From Candidatus Villigracilis propinquus (GTDB lineage: Bacteria > Chloroflexota > Anaerolineae > Anaerolineales > Villigracilaceae): 64,000 nucleotides of DNA. How positions within the stretch are numbered: position 1 is the stretch's first letter; each line of letters begins with the position of its first letter. Shown piece after piece: positions 32,679 through 42,077 of this stretch. The stretch spans positions 124,001 through 188,000 of the forward strand of contig JADKDM010000009.1 of the NCBI GenBank assembly GCA_016714565.1, read 5' to 3'. The notes under the pieces were generated by a model, which saw nothing but the letters and a program-made list of their open reading frames with translations, had not been told where the DNA came from and made no database searches. A program made the translations under genes and the position numbers.

Positions 32679-32707
32679 TTGACTTTTTACCCCGAAAACT
32701 GTAAACT
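32679..32707 (+). promoter_or_regulatory. Sigma-70-type promoter of the FHA gene
   Basis: TTGACT (32679-32684), a 17-nt spacer, and TAAACT (32702-32707). TTGGAGGAAG follows as a ribosome site before the ATG at 32750. Confidence 0.6.
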
Positions 32708-32749
32708 AGGCGAAATAATTATTTTTGAAATTATGTTTGGAGGAAGAAA

Positions 32750-33322
32750 ATGGCACAATTCCAATTCGTTATGAGATCAGGACCCACACCGGGCGTAACC
32801 TTCCCACTTGATGGTGATCAACTCACCATTGGCCGCGATTCATCCAACGGCGTGGCAATCAACGATGCCGAAGTATCACGCAAGCATTCACGCCTTTCAT
32901 TTCAAGGCGGAAAGTACGTGATCGAAGACCTCGGCTCCACCAATGGCACCTTTGTCAACGGACAACGCCTTGCCGGCCCTGTGGTACTGAAAGCAGGCGA
33001 TGTAGTTTCCCTCGGTGAACAGATCGTCCTCATGTACGATGCCATCAATATGGACCCCGGCGCCACGGTTGCCGTCTCCCGCAAGTCTGCCCGCGTGGAA
33101 CCGCCCCCCGCTCAGTCCTACCAACAACCGGCGCCTGTGTACGCGGCAAACTCGGCTCCCGCTTATACACCTCCCCCTGCCGCAGGCAAAAAGACCAACC
33201 TGACCCCCATTCTTATCGGCGTCGGCGTATTGTTCTTCATCTGCTCATGTGCAGGCTTCTTCTGGTGGGTAGATGCCACCTACCGGTGGTGCGTGTTCTT
33301 TTCCTTCCTCTCTGGTTGCTAA
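32750..33322 (+). CDS. FHA-domain membrane protein
   Basis: A 190-residue protein. The FHA domain (~5-95) carries the phosphothreonine-binding residues: LTIGRDSSNGVAINDAEVSRKHSRL (in part; Arg ~30, Ser ~45, His ~48) and DLGSTNGTFVNGQRL. A Pro/Ala-rich linker (~115-145) and one membrane helix (~153-172, PILIGVGVLFFICSCAGFFWW) follow. It would read Ser/Thr phosphorylation at the membrane. No Ser/Thr kinase is in the window. Confidence 0.82.
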   Translation: MAQFQFVMRSGPTPGVTFPLDGDQLTIGRDSSNGVAINDAEVSRKHSRLSFQGGKYVIEDLGSTNGTFVNGQRLAGPVVLKAGDVVSLGEQIVLMYDAINMDPGATVAVSRKSARVEPPPAQSYQQPAPVYAANSAPAYTPPPAAGKKTNLTPILIGVGVLFFICSCAGFFWWVDATYRWCVFFSFLSGC

Positions 33323-33336
33323 CCACACTCAACGAA

Positions 33337-33370
33337 ACACCCCGCGAATTGACTCGCGGGGTGTTTTTTT
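33337..33370 (+). terminator. Intrinsic terminator after the FHA gene
   Basis: ACACCCCGCGA and TCGCGGGGTGT form an 11-bp hairpin followed by seven T (33364-33370). Confidence 0.9.
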
Positions 33371-33396
33371 ATTCCTCCGCACCGCAGGCATTAATG

Positions 33397-33424
33397 TTGT
33401 AAAATCATCCATCTTTGATAAAAT
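33397..33424 (+). promoter_or_regulatory. Candidate promoter of the AI-2E transporter gene
   Basis: TTGTAA (33397-33402), 16 nt, TAAAAT (33419-33424), 58 nt before the ATG. Confidence 0.4.
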
Positions 33425-33482
33425 GAAAACAAGCGATTTTCAACTGTAGCCAAATTAAATTCCCGATTTTGGATGAACCATT

Positions 33483-34697
33483 ATGACAGAGCCACAAAAC
33501 CACACATCTCCATCCTGGGGTACAAACACAAAACTGGTGGTCGCCCTCACCATTGTTGTGATCATCGGCGCCTTGCTGGTCAAATTCCAGTTCATCCTCA
33601 GCCCCCTGTTGATCGCGCTTGTCTTCGCTTATTTATTCCACCCCGTCGCTGACTTTTTTCAGCGCAAACTGCACTTCTCATGGGGCGCAGCCGTTGGTGT
33701 CATCTACATATTTATTATCATCCTGTTGGTGGGTCTTCTAACGCTCGGCGGCGTGGGGCTGGTACAGCAGGTACAAAGCCTGGTCGTCATCCTTCAGGAT
33801 GCGATCAAAACCCTCCCTGAACTCATCGCAAATATTTCAGGAAAAGTCTATCAACTCGGTCCGTTCAAACTGGATTTCAGCGCATTAGACTTGAGAGACT
33901 TAAGCAGCCAGGTGCTTGGCATGGTGCAGCCGCTTTTAAGCCGCACCGGCACACTGCTCGGAACCGTTGCAGGCAGCGCAGCCAACTTCCTCGGCTGGAC
34001 GCTCTTCGTCATCCTCGTCTCTTATTTTGTACTCGCCGAAAGCGGCGGCCTGCGCAACCGCATCGTCACTGTTGAAGTTCCCGGCTACGCGGAAGACCTC
34101 GCCCGCCTCAGCCGTGAACTTGGGCGTGTTTGGAACGCCTTCCTTCGCGGCCAGATCATCATTTTCTTTCTCACCGTCATTGTCTACTCCATTGTACTGA
34201 GCGTTCTCGGTGTACATTACGCCCTCAGCCTCGCATTCCTTGCAGGGCTTGCGCGCTTCGTCCCGTACGTCGGCCCCGCCATCAACTGGGTCGTACTCGT
34301 TCTCGTTTCCTATTTTCAAGTCTATAAACTATTCGGCCTATCCCCCTTCTACTACACCCTCCTCGTGCTCATCGTCGCACTCGTGATCGACCAGATCTTC
34401 GACAACATCGTTTCCCCGCGCATTCTCTCAGACGCGCTAAAAGTCCACCCCGCCGCGGTCCTCGTCGCCGCCATCGTCGCCGCCAATCTATTCGGGATAC
34501 TGGGTGTGGTGGTCGCCGCCCCCATCCTCGCCACGGCAGCCTTATTATGGAAATACACCATGCGCAAAATGCTGGATGTAGATCCCTGGCCCGAAGAGGA
34601 GATGCACCACGCGCCCCCTCCCTTTGGATCACGCGTTCTCGTCCCGATCAGACGCTTCTTTCGTAACCTCAGCCTGAAACAAAAAAAAGGGAAATAA
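33483..34697 (+). CDS. AI-2E family transporter
   Basis: A 404-residue membrane protein with ~8 helices. It starts after a polar stretch with KLVVALTIVVIIGALLVKFQFILSPLLIALVFAYLF (in part). The conserved core RFVPYVGPAINWVVLVL (~259-275) and the C-terminal DNIVSPRILSDALKVHPAAVLVAAIVAANLFGILGVVVAAP (in part) are hallmarks of the AI-2E/PerM (UPF0118) family. Members export small molecules or Na+. The substrate is unknown here. A terminator and its own promoter lie upstream. Confidence 0.88.
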   Translation: MTEPQNHTSPSWGTNTKLVVALTIVVIIGALLVKFQFILSPLLIALVFAYLFHPVADFFQRKLHFSWGAAVGVIYIFIIILLVGLLTLGGVGLVQQVQSLVVILQDAIKTLPELIANISGKVYQLGPFKLDFSALDLRDLSSQVLGMVQPLLSRTGTLLGTVAGSAANFLGWTLFVILVSYFVLAESGGLRNRIVTVEVPGYAEDLARLSRELGRVWNAFLRGQIIIFFLTVIVYSIVLSVLGVHYALSLAFLAGLARFVPYVGPAINWVVLVLVSYFQVYKLFGLSPFYYTLLVLIVALVIDQIFDNIVSPRILSDALKVHPAAVLVAAIVAANLFGILGVVVAAPILATAALLWKYTMRKMLDVDPWPEEEMHHAPPPFGSRVLVPIRRFFRNLSLKQKKGK

Positions 34698-34748
34698 TCC
34701 TCCCCGTAGCATTGTTCTTATAAACCATATCCACCCAAGGAGATTAAC

Positions 34749-34931
34749 ATGAGCAACAACAGTAACGAACCAAAAACCGGCACCCTCGCCGAGACCGAAA
34801 ACTTCCTCGCATGGAAAGCCGAAGAACCCGATGGTGAAGTCACTTATCATATCGAAATGAACAACGTCACCGTGCATTTCTTTCAAGAAGAATGGGCCGA
34901 GTTTCTTCAACTCGTGAAGGAACTGAAATAA
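34749..34931 (+). CDS. Small acidic protein of unknown function
   Basis: A 60-residue protein ending VTVHFFQEEWAEFLQLVKELK. It has an N-terminal Asn/Glu-rich part and the motif ENFLAWKAEEPDGEVTYHIE (residues ~17-36). The ribosome site AAGGAG lies 8 nt before the ATG, and the coding bias is that of the neighbours, so I think it is real. No cysteine or membrane helix. The C-terminal helix looks like a protein-binding element. Confidence 0.6.
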   Translation: MSNNSNEPKTGTLAETENFLAWKAEEPDGEVTYHIEMNNVTVHFFQEEWAEFLQLVKELK

Positions 34932-34941
34932 AAAATCCAGT

Positions 34942-34975
34942 ATGGAAGCCGATGGGAACATTCATCGGCTTCCAT
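34942..34975 (+). terminator. Hairpin after the 60-residue gene
   Basis: ATGGAAGCCGATG and CATCGGCTTCCAT form a perfect 13-bp hairpin with an 8-nt loop. The T tract is weak (CTTGA). Confidence 0.55.
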
Positions 34976-35053
34976 CTTGAACGTAATTACTCTTGAACAG
35001 ATACTGATCTTCCCTTGGATTCCCCTCTGGGGATTTTCATTCCAAAACCAATC

Positions 35054-37081
35054 ATGACAAACCGTTTTCAACAGAACATCAGGAACATACTCTCGAGCAT
35101 CGTGATCGGGGCCGCGGCTGCATACGCCCTGATTTTTTATTATTTCAACGGAGCCAATTACGCATCCACAGACCGGCTTTTTCTTTTCTTCGTCCCCGCG
35201 GTATCGGCGGCCATTTGTACTTATTATTTAATTCCACTCTTTGAAAAAACTCTCCTTCAAACCTCCGCCCTCACCAGGTCGACCCTTTTCGGGTTTGCCC
35301 TGCTCGCGGCCTTCATAATCGCCATTCCCACATTCACAACATCCAATTTATATTCAGCGTCCTTGTTCATCTCCATGCTGGCTGTTTTTATGGCAGGGAG
35401 TACACCGGCCGCCTTAGCTCTCCAAGAAATAATCGACACGAAAAACCTCTCACGCCTGCTCGCAGGGTGGGTATTTTCAACCATCCACATTTATTTCGTC
35501 ACAGGTTTTCTGGACAATTTTTACGGAAACCCCATTGAAATTTCCGTCATCACCCTGCTGGCGCAGCTCACCCTTGGCACAGGTATGTATTTCCTCATCC
35601 ACAGGCTCGCGGACTTTGCAAAGAGGAACAAATTTGATTTCCTGATTCTGCTGGCCTTGTTCATGACCGTTTTTATTTTCCTTTTCAGGTTATTTCAATA
35701 CGGCACGGAAGCCCCTGAGTTTTTGATCCCTCAATATTTCCTGTTGGAAAAAAGTCTGCTGACGGTTGTTGGGGCGGTCAGCGTGTTCTTCATCCCCTGG
35801 CAAGCCTGGGTGATTTCCAAACTAGAATCCAGCAGATTTCGGGAAGTTTTCAAAAGCACAAAACTATATACATTTCTCAACGACAACATGGCGGGGATCG
35901 CGCTTGCTCTGGCATTCTTTGCCGTCTATCTTGTGATCGCAACCGTGCTCAATCATCCACGCCTGGACGTGGACGATATTTTCTTCGACGCAGACGGCTT
36001 AAACTGGCGGCTTCGTCTCACCACCGACAACTGGCAGGATTTCTACTGGCGGTCTGTACATCCGTTCGTTTTGTTGATCCTCAAGCCTCCCGTGGACCTG
36101 GTTGCCATGTTGCTCAAAGGCGATAAATTGTTCGGCGCGTATGTTGTGGTTGCGCTTGGCGGAGCCGCCTGCGTATTCCTCGCATGGAAATTCATCAAAC
36201 GAGTCACAGGAAATAGTGTATACGCCGCATTGATCGCGTCCATCCTTGGTTTCTCCACATCACAGCTTGTCTTCGGTTCATTGATCGAAAGCTATATTTT
36301 TCTCGCGGCGAGCCTGCTGTTATTCTTTTTATTCCTACTGGAAGAAAGACCATTCTCCATGCTGGTGCTGGCAAGCCTGCCTGTTATCGGCATCACCCAC
36401 TCGAACTTCGTGCAAAACACGCTGGCCTTCTTCACGATGAAACCCGATCTAAAGGCGTTATTCCGCTATGTGGCTGTAGTGCTGGTGCTGCTTGTCCAGC
36501 TGAGTCTGGTGAGCAATTTGTTCTTTCCAGATGCCCAGCCTTTTTTCTTTGTCCCTTCCGGGCTGCTTGCGGAGGAGCAAAATATTTTCCCGCTTAACAC
36601 CCTGCGGACAGAAGCACTTTCCAGAGCCTTTTTATTCAACAATGTGGTTGCACCCACCCCGATCTTATACTCAGGCGATATTCCCTTTACTCAATTCAGG
36701 TTTTTCAAGCCCGAGATCAATGAACTCAGCAAGTACGACACGCCTTTGCAAACATTCACCGCATGGTTCTGGCTGGGATTAATGGGGTTGGGTGCCATCG
36801 TTTTTGCTTTGAGGTTCAGGGGATATAAAACCAACCGGCTTTCGCTGGCTCTGCTCGGATGCATTTTATTAAATGTCGTGCTTCACCTGCGGTATGGCAA
36901 GGAATTATTCCTATACTCCCAAAATTGGACGTATGCCATCATCCTGCTGTTGGGACTGGCCCTGCAGGGACTTTCAAAACACAGGTGGATGCAGATCACC
37001 CTGATGGTTTTCGTGTTTATCCTGATGTACAACAACAGTTGGTTGTTCGACACATTTTTTTACGTGCTCTCCCCCGAATAA
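35054..37081 (+). CDS. Large polytopic membrane protein (paralogue 1)
   Basis: A 675-residue protein with about 16 hydrophobic helices. The recognisable core is PRLDVDDIFFDADGLNWR (~305-322), WRSVHPFVLLILKPPVD, and GNSVYAALIASILGFSTSQLVFGS. VVLHLRYGKELFLYSQNW lies near the end. An acidic first-loop motif (DVDDIFFDAD) followed by many helices suggests a GT-C-type fold, but no family name is certain. ATG 35054 is preferred over TTG 35015. A clear paralogue, shorter and frameshifted, is at 38783-40467. Confidence 0.6.
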   Translation: MTNRFQQNIRNILSSIVIGAAAAYALIFYYFNGANYASTDRLFLFFVPAVSAAICTYYLIPLFEKTLLQTSALTRSTLFGFALLAAFIIAIPTFTTSNLYSASLFISMLAVFMAGSTPAALALQEIIDTKNLSRLLAGWVFSTIHIYFVTGFLDNFYGNPIEISVITLLAQLTLGTGMYFLIHRLADFAKRNKFDFLILLALFMTVFIFLFRLFQYGTEAPEFLIPQYFLLEKSLLTVVGAVSVFFIPWQAWVISKLESSRFREVFKSTKLYTFLNDNMAGIALALAFFAVYLVIATVLNHPRLDVDDIFFDADGLNWRLRLTTDNWQDFYWRSVHPFVLLILKPPVDLVAMLLKGDKLFGAYVVVALGGAACVFLAWKFIKRVTGNSVYAALIASILGFSTSQLVFGSLIESYIFLAASLLLFFLFLLEERPFSMLVLASLPVIGITHSNFVQNTLAFFTMKPDLKALFRYVAVVLVLLVQLSLVSNLFFPDAQPFFFVPSGLLAEEQNIFPLNTLRTEALSRAFLFNNVVAPTPILYSGDIPFTQFRFFKPEINELSKYDTPLQTFTAWFWLGLMGLGAIVFALRFRGYKTNRLSLALLGCILLNVVLHLRYGKELFLYSQNWTYAIILLLGLALQGLSKHRWMQITLMVFVFILMYNNSWLFDTFFYVLSPE

Positions 37082-37090
37082 ACACAACAC

Positions 37091-38680
37091 CTATTTTGGC
37101 AGGTACACCAGAAACTTCTCGAACTTTCTGGCTGTATATTCGATGCCTGAGACGGGCGGTTTCTCTTTCAGCGTCAGCACGTAAACGGCGCCTGGGACTC
37201 CGGCACAATCTGCAAGTTTGAAGCGGTAATGATCGATGCTGCGCGGAGTACGGGCGGGATCGGCGGGGTCAAGCGGGGAAATCCATTCGAGCTGGTCAAC
37301 ATATTCAGAGGGGTGATATTTCTGAGTGAGCAGCACATAAATATATAAAGAATAGCGCTGCTCCGTAAAGCAGACTAGGGAATCGCTTTTCTCGGTGGCA
37401 AATTCAATGGCCGGGATGATGCCTTCATTAAACAGCGCACTCGTCCGGCGTTGATAGTCTTCGCCATGATAGGCTATGTTGAAAAAAATAAAACCAATCG
37501 AGAACACAAAGGCGGTTATCGGTAAAGCCAGTGGGATTCGTTTTTCCAGTTGCAGAATGAGGATTGCGATACAAAAAAGGATGGGCGTGAAGATCAAGTT
37601 GGCGCGGGTCAAGTTTACGGGGTGCAGGATTCCGATCGCGAGGGAAGCGGCCATCCACGAGAACAGGAACCAACGCTCAAGCCGAGTCTCTTTCAGAGTG
37701 GCAAAAGGCATGGTGAGGACGAACCCGGCCACAGCAAGTGGGAGCGTGATCGTGTAGAAATATCCAAAAGGGGAAACGAAATTCCAGGGGAAGGCATCCT
37801 CCTGAGTCCACAACATCTTAAACAAAATGACGGCATTGCCCCACATTGCAGACAGCGGATTTTCTCCAAAGACGGCGGCCATGGTTTCGTAGCGCGCTTC
37901 GACCGGCAGGCGCGGGATGGTGACCACGCCCAATTGCAGGGTTTCCAGCTTGAGTGTGTTCACTGCGATGAATAAAAGGATCGGGGCGGCGGTCACGGCA
38001 AAGACGGCGAAACCGGCAACGGCCTGCCTTACGGACATGCGCTTTGCGTACAGCATGGCGGGAATGACCATTGCAAGAAAAACCGGTACCCCCACATAGG
38101 CAGTTCCGTAGGCATAAAGGCAGGATGCAAATAAAACAAAGGCTGGGAGAAACCACCAATTCCGGACGGTGGATAACGCGAGTGCGGTGAAGCCTGCCAA
38201 AAAGAAAAATGGCATAATGTTCGATTCAACCGCCCAGCGTGTGTTGATGATATGCCAGGGGGAAACTGCCATGAAGAACATAGCGAGCAGGGCGAATTTT
38301 GTGCCAAGCAGACGCTGCCCCGCAATAAAGATCAAGATCAATGAAAGGATGCCAGATAGCATCATCGGGAGGCGGACGGCTACGGGGCCAACTCCGCGCA
38401 AGGCGATGAAGGGGATCAACAGATATGCGTACAGGGCATTCTGTCCGCTGCCCCAGGAGATGAGATGAACCGGATAGGATAGACCGTAGCGATCCATGCC
38501 GAAGTTGAAAAGGTCATACGCTTCCACACCGATAGATGCTTCGTCCGGGTTGAGTCCGGGTGGGAGCGAGCCAAATTCCCAGACGCGGGCGAATATGCCG
38601 ATGGCGAGAATGGCTGTAAAAAACAGAACCGTTTTCCATTTGATGACGAATTTGGTGAAATTGCCGGGCGTGGTATTCAT
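37091..38680 (-). CDS. GT39/ArnT-like glycosyltransferase
   Basis: A 529-residue GT-C membrane enzyme. The first periplasmic loop contains GLNPDEASIGVEAYDL (~38-53), where Asp-Glu is the catalytic motif of ArnT/PMT-type transferases. It has ~11 helices, and AVSPWHIINTRWAVESNIMP (~138-157) is typical of bacterial GT39-like members. The C-terminal soluble part (~420-529) ends in a hydrophobic strand. It uses a polyprenyl-phosphate sugar donor outside the cytoplasm. The acceptor is unknown. Confidence 0.78.
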   Translation of the reverse strand: MNTTPGNFTKFVIKWKTVLFFTAILAIGIFARVWEFGSLPPGLNPDEASIGVEAYDLFNFGMDRYGLSYPVHLISWGSGQNALYAYLLIPFIALRGVGPVAVRLPMMLSGILSLILIFIAGQRLLGTKFALLAMFFMAVSPWHIINTRWAVESNIMPFFFLAGFTALALSTVRNWWFLPAFVLFASCLYAYGTAYVGVPVFLAMVIPAMLYAKRMSVRQAVAGFAVFAVTAAPILLFIAVNTLKLETLQLGVVTIPRLPVEARYETMAAVFGENPLSAMWGNAVILFKMLWTQEDAFPWNFVSPFGYFYTITLPLAVAGFVLTMPFATLKETRLERWFLFSWMAASLAIGILHPVNLTRANLIFTPILFCIAILILQLEKRIPLALPITAFVFSIGFIFFNIAYHGEDYQRRTSALFNEGIIPAIEFATEKSDSLVCFTEQRYSLYIYVLLTQKYHPSEYVDQLEWISPLDPADPARTPRSIDHYRFKLADCAGVPGAVYVLTLKEKPPVSGIEYTARKFEKFLVYLPK

Positions 38681-38782
38681 ATTTATGAGTAATCCCTAAA
38701 AAACCTACTATACCATCCATGATAGAATTTGGTAACTCTGGGGTGTGGATGCTGGTATTTCTCTAAAAACGACAGCCTCCAG

Positions 38783-40467
38783 ATGCCCGATTTCAAGAAA
38801 AATAAGGACGCTTTCATCGTGTTGCAGATAAATAAACGGTTCCTGCCTGCCTGGCTGCTCGGCATCCCTTTCAGCTATTTCATCCTAGGGTTTCTGGGGA
38901 ATTTTTACACAACGGGAATTGAATTCATTCCGGTTTCCATTATTATTCATTCCAGCGTTCTCCTGTTCGGTTCCTACCTGATGGGCCGGGTGCAAAGCGA
39001 ATACCGATCCAAACCCGTTGATATGACGATCTACGCCCTGCTTGCCATTGCATTGACGGTGTTTCTCACCCTCCTTGTAAATATGGCGTTGCGGTTCCCA
39101 AAGGTGTTTGACCGGTTCATCTATCTGATCGACCCCGGGCTGCTGGTTTATTTTTTCATCGGGATCGCGGCGGCGCTTCCCACTGCAGTGTGGATTGCTC
39201 ATTATGCGGAGAAAAAGATTTCAAGAACAGCCGCTTCTTCTTATTCGTGGATAAGCATTTGGACGGCTTGCTGTTGGCGGCCTTTTTCTTTACGGTTTAT
39301 CTTCTGATCGCTTCGATATTCAATCAGCCCCTTTTTAATTACGATGATCTTTTCTTCGATACGGATGCGAAACTCTGGCGCACGCGCTTTGCCACGGAAA
39401 GCTATCGAGATTATTTCGAGCGTCCGGTACATCCGCTTGTGTTGATGGTTGTACGCCCATTCGTTTGGATAATTTCCCTGTTCTTAAAAGGAGATACTTT
39501 TTATGCCACCGTCGTGCTCGTGGCATTGACGGGCGGCCTTTCCGTTTTTCTGGCGTGGTATTTTGTAAAGGAAACGACAGGCAGCTCGCTGTATGCCGCT
39601 CTGATCGGGGCTTTGTTCGGCGGTTCCACCTCACAGATGATATTTGGTTCGTTCATGGAGACCTATGTCTTTCTGGGGGCGGCGGCATTGATCTTTATCG
39701 TGCTGCTTTTAAAAGACATGCCAGCCTACACATTGGTATTGACAGGGATTGCCGCGTTTGGCATTACCATTTCAAACTTCGCGCAGACGGTTTTCGCGCA
39801 CATTCTCGTAAAACGCAACATCAAACAGTGGATCATTTACGGGGCCATCGTTACCGTGTTGGTCTTTCCGCTAAACATTCTGAACAATTATATCTATCCA
39901 AACGCAAGCCCCTATTTTTGGGATTTCAAAGCTCTGGGCTGGGAGGAGAAGAACGTCTTCCCGGTCAACGTCCAGAGGGCGAACTATTTGGGGCGTGTGA
40001 TGGTGATGAGCAGTTTCGTGGCGCCGGAGCCTCTGCTGCTTAAGGAATATCCGCCGATCCTCAAAGTGTGGATGTTCCGCGCTTCCATCCGAAAGGCGCC
40101 GATGCAGATCGGGCAGTATTACGGCTGGTTCGAAACCTCGGTTGCATATCTCTGGTTGGGGTTTGTAGCATTGGGCGGATTGCTGTTCCTAAAGAATTTG
40201 AGGAAGCAGGACATGCGATTCCCGCTTACGTTCATTGTCACCATCCTATTCTATTTTGCGCTGCATCTGCGGTATGGCAAGGATGTATTTTTGTATGCAG
40301 CGAACTGGACGTATGCCATCACGCTTTTTCTGGCGCTGGCGTGGCAGGAGTTTTCGAAAAAGCGCTGGTTTCAATTTTCATTGTTGGGATTTGTGAGTTT
40401 GATGCTGGTGAATAATACGAGGCTGATCCTGTTCATGCTGACGGCGGCTTTCCTGCATACGAGGTAG
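38783..40467 (+). pseudogene. Truncated, frameshifted paralogue of the 35-kb membrane protein
   Basis: This is similar to the protein at 35054: LFNYDDLFFDTDAKLWR, ERPVHPLVLMVVRPFVW, GSSLYAALIGALFGGSTSQMIFGS, and ALHLRYGKDVFLYAANW align in order. About 135 N-terminal residues of paralogue 1 are missing. The frame breaks at the A5 run 39212-39216. One extra A would join HYAEKK to DFKNSRFFLFVDKHLDG and restore a ~561-residue protein. It is either a decayed copy or a gene with an assembly indel. The upstream 100 bp also carry the start of the divergent GT39 gene. Confidence 0.65.
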
Positions 40468-40482
40468 CGGCAAGACCTTTTG

Positions 40483-40569
40483 CCACAGAGAACACAGAGG
40501 GCGCTGAGAAAAAACTCTTGGTTTTTAGAGAAAACAAAAAGGCTGTCACTTTTACGGTGACAGCCTTTT
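40483..40569 (+). terminator. CACAGAGAACACAGAGG repeat and GGCTGTCAC terminator
   Basis: CCACAGAGAACACAGAGG at 40483-40500 is a motif that recurs in many environmental genomes. It is followed by the hairpin AAAAAGGCTGTCAC (40536-40549) / GTGACAGCCTTTT (40557-40569), whose right arm ends in a T run. The hairpin can terminate transcription on both strands between the convergent genes. Confidence 0.75.
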
Positions 40570-40608
40570 CTATTAGCGTGGGTGCAACGAACTTTGCACT
40601 CCGAAAAT

Positions 40609-40983
40609 TTACTTCTTGCCTTTTAGCTCGTCGCGGAGGATGAGGGTCATGATGATGCTGACGAAGCTGATAACAAGACTGCCGAGCAAGGCCTGCCAGA
40701 ATCCATCCACGGTGAAGCCAATGCCGAAAGATTGGCCGATGTTGCTGGTAAGCATGAGCATGCCCGCGTTAATGAGAAAGGTAAAGAGTCCCAGCGTGAG
40801 CAGGATCAGCGGGCAGGTGAGGAATTTGAGCAAGGGGCGCAGAAGGGCATTGAGCAACCCAAAGATAAGCGCCAGCCAAAGGATGCCCGTCCATTCGCCA
40901 ACATAGTGAATGCCAGGCACGATGAGCACAGCCAGATATAAGGCGAGCGTGTTAATGCCCCAGCGGATGATGAATTTTGTCAT
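40609..40983 (-). CDS. Phage holin family 4-like membrane protein (YvlD type)
   Basis: A 124-residue protein with four membrane helices. The start MTKFIIRWGINTLALYLAV, then IFGLLNALLRPLLKFLTCPLILLTLGLF (in part, ~40-67) and a second FGIGFTVDGFWQALLGSLVIS are diagnostic of the superfamily IV holin-like/YvlD proteins. These occur widely in non-phage contexts and are linked to envelope stress. No phage genes are near. Confidence 0.85.
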   Translation of the reverse strand: MTKFIIRWGINTLALYLAVLIVPGIHYVGEWTGILWLALIFGLLNALLRPLLKFLTCPLILLTLGLFTFLINAGMLMLTSNIGQSFGIGFTVDGFWQALLGSLVISFVSIIMTLILRDELKGKK

Positions 40984-41005
40984 TCGTACTCCTTTTGAAA
41001 TTTTC

Positions 41006-41080
41006 TGTCATTGCGAGGAGCGTTCGTTGCGACGAAGCAATCTCACAGCACAAGTGTCGCAAAGTACGCTTGCAATGACA
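41006..41080. repeat. CGTCATTGCGAG-family element, second copy
   Basis: TGTCATTGCGAGGAGCG at the left and GCAATGACA at the right are inverted. The centre carries GACGAAGCAATCTCA, as in the 5237-5365 copy. It lies between the holin-like and GNAT genes. Confidence 0.6.
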
Positions 41081-41093
41081 TACGCAGGTTACC

Positions 41094-42071
41094 TCAGGAA
41101 GTTGCCTGCATCCAGATGAGGGTGCGGAGAGGTTTGAAGCCTGCAGCGGCAATGGCTCCATCAAACCGGCTGACGGGGAATTCGAGGGCGATGTGCGGAT
41201 ACTGTTGATGGATCTCGCGGCGGGCCTGGATGAGCAAAGCAGTCAACGCCTCTGGTGCGGACCTGGCACCTGCTGCGGCAAAAAGAGATTCGCCACGCCC
41301 TGAGGGGATCCACGAGAGCGTGGCTTGCAGATCGTTCCCCGCGCGGACGGCGGCCCACTGGCGGATGTTGATGTCCACGAACATGAGGTAGAACCAGTTC
41401 CAGAAACCAGGCCGCAGGGAGTTGATATTCCAGTCGCGGTGCCAGCTTAGAGCGGAGGGATAGAGGCGTGAAAGCCAGTTAAGTTGAGTCTGCCAATAGC
41501 TGGGATGTCTGCCAGTGATGGCGATGTCGGTTTCCAATGGTTGAGCATACAGGTCAGTGGCGGCCTGCCAGGAGGTGCGGCGGGCACGTTCGACAAATCC
41601 CAGTTTGGCGTAGAGTTCGATGGCGCCGGGGTTGTCATCGCGTACGTGAAGCCAGATGTTGTTGACTTTTTTTTCTCGGGCGTGCTGCATGGCGCGTTCA
41701 GTGAGAGCGCGGGCAATGCCTTTGCGGCGGTGTGCGGGATGCACAGCAACGTTGGCGATAAGGTAGATACGTTCTTTGTTGTGTCGAAACGGGACGAGGC
41801 TGGTGTTGCCGACGATGTATCCACCCTCTTCCCAGATGTAGCCGGTGAGGGGCAGGGATGTGGTTTCAGCGGCGCGGTTGGCCCACCTGACGAAGGAGTT
41901 ATCGTTGCCTGCGCGGCGCATGTCCTGCACGTAGCGTCGGCCGTCCGTATCCATGGTACTGGAGAAGCACAATTCGATGAGATCTGCAACGGCGGGCAGG
42001 TCACGCAGGATGCTGAGCGGGCGAAGGTTGGGGTGACTTTCTCCGCGCGCAGGAATAGTGATGGAGGACAT
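41094..42071 (-). CDS. GNAT family N-acetyltransferase, two-domain
   Basis: A 325-residue protein. The first GNAT domain (~15-165) has an acetyl-CoA site VAVHPAHRRKGIARALTERAM (~106-126), followed by NNIWLHVRDDNPGAIELYAKLGF. The second half (~190-325) looks like a degenerate GNAT fold (EFPVSRFDGAIAAAGFKPLRTLIWM). The substrate is unknown. TATAAT lies 6 nt before the ATG on this strand, so the transcript is near-leaderless. Confidence 0.78.
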   Translation of the reverse strand: MSSITIPARGESHPNLRPLSILRDLPAVADLIELCFSSTMDTDGRRYVQDMRRAGNDNSFVRWANRAAETTSLPLTGYIWEEGGYIVGNTSLVPFRHNKERIYLIANVAVHPAHRRKGIARALTERAMQHAREKKVNNIWLHVRDDNPGAIELYAKLGFVERARRTSWQAATDLYAQPLETDIAITGRHPSYWQTQLNWLSRLYPSALSWHRDWNINSLRPGFWNWFYLMFVDINIRQWAAVRAGNDLQATLSWIPSGRGESLFAAAGARSAPEALTALLIQARREIHQQYPHIALEFPVSRFDGAIAAAGFKPLRTLIWMQATS

Positions 42072-42077
42072 ATTGGT

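Noticed and set aside
40609..40983. Prophage on the basis of the holin-like gene
   Set aside because: There are no other phage genes, no att sites and no change in composition. This holin family is common in chromosomes.
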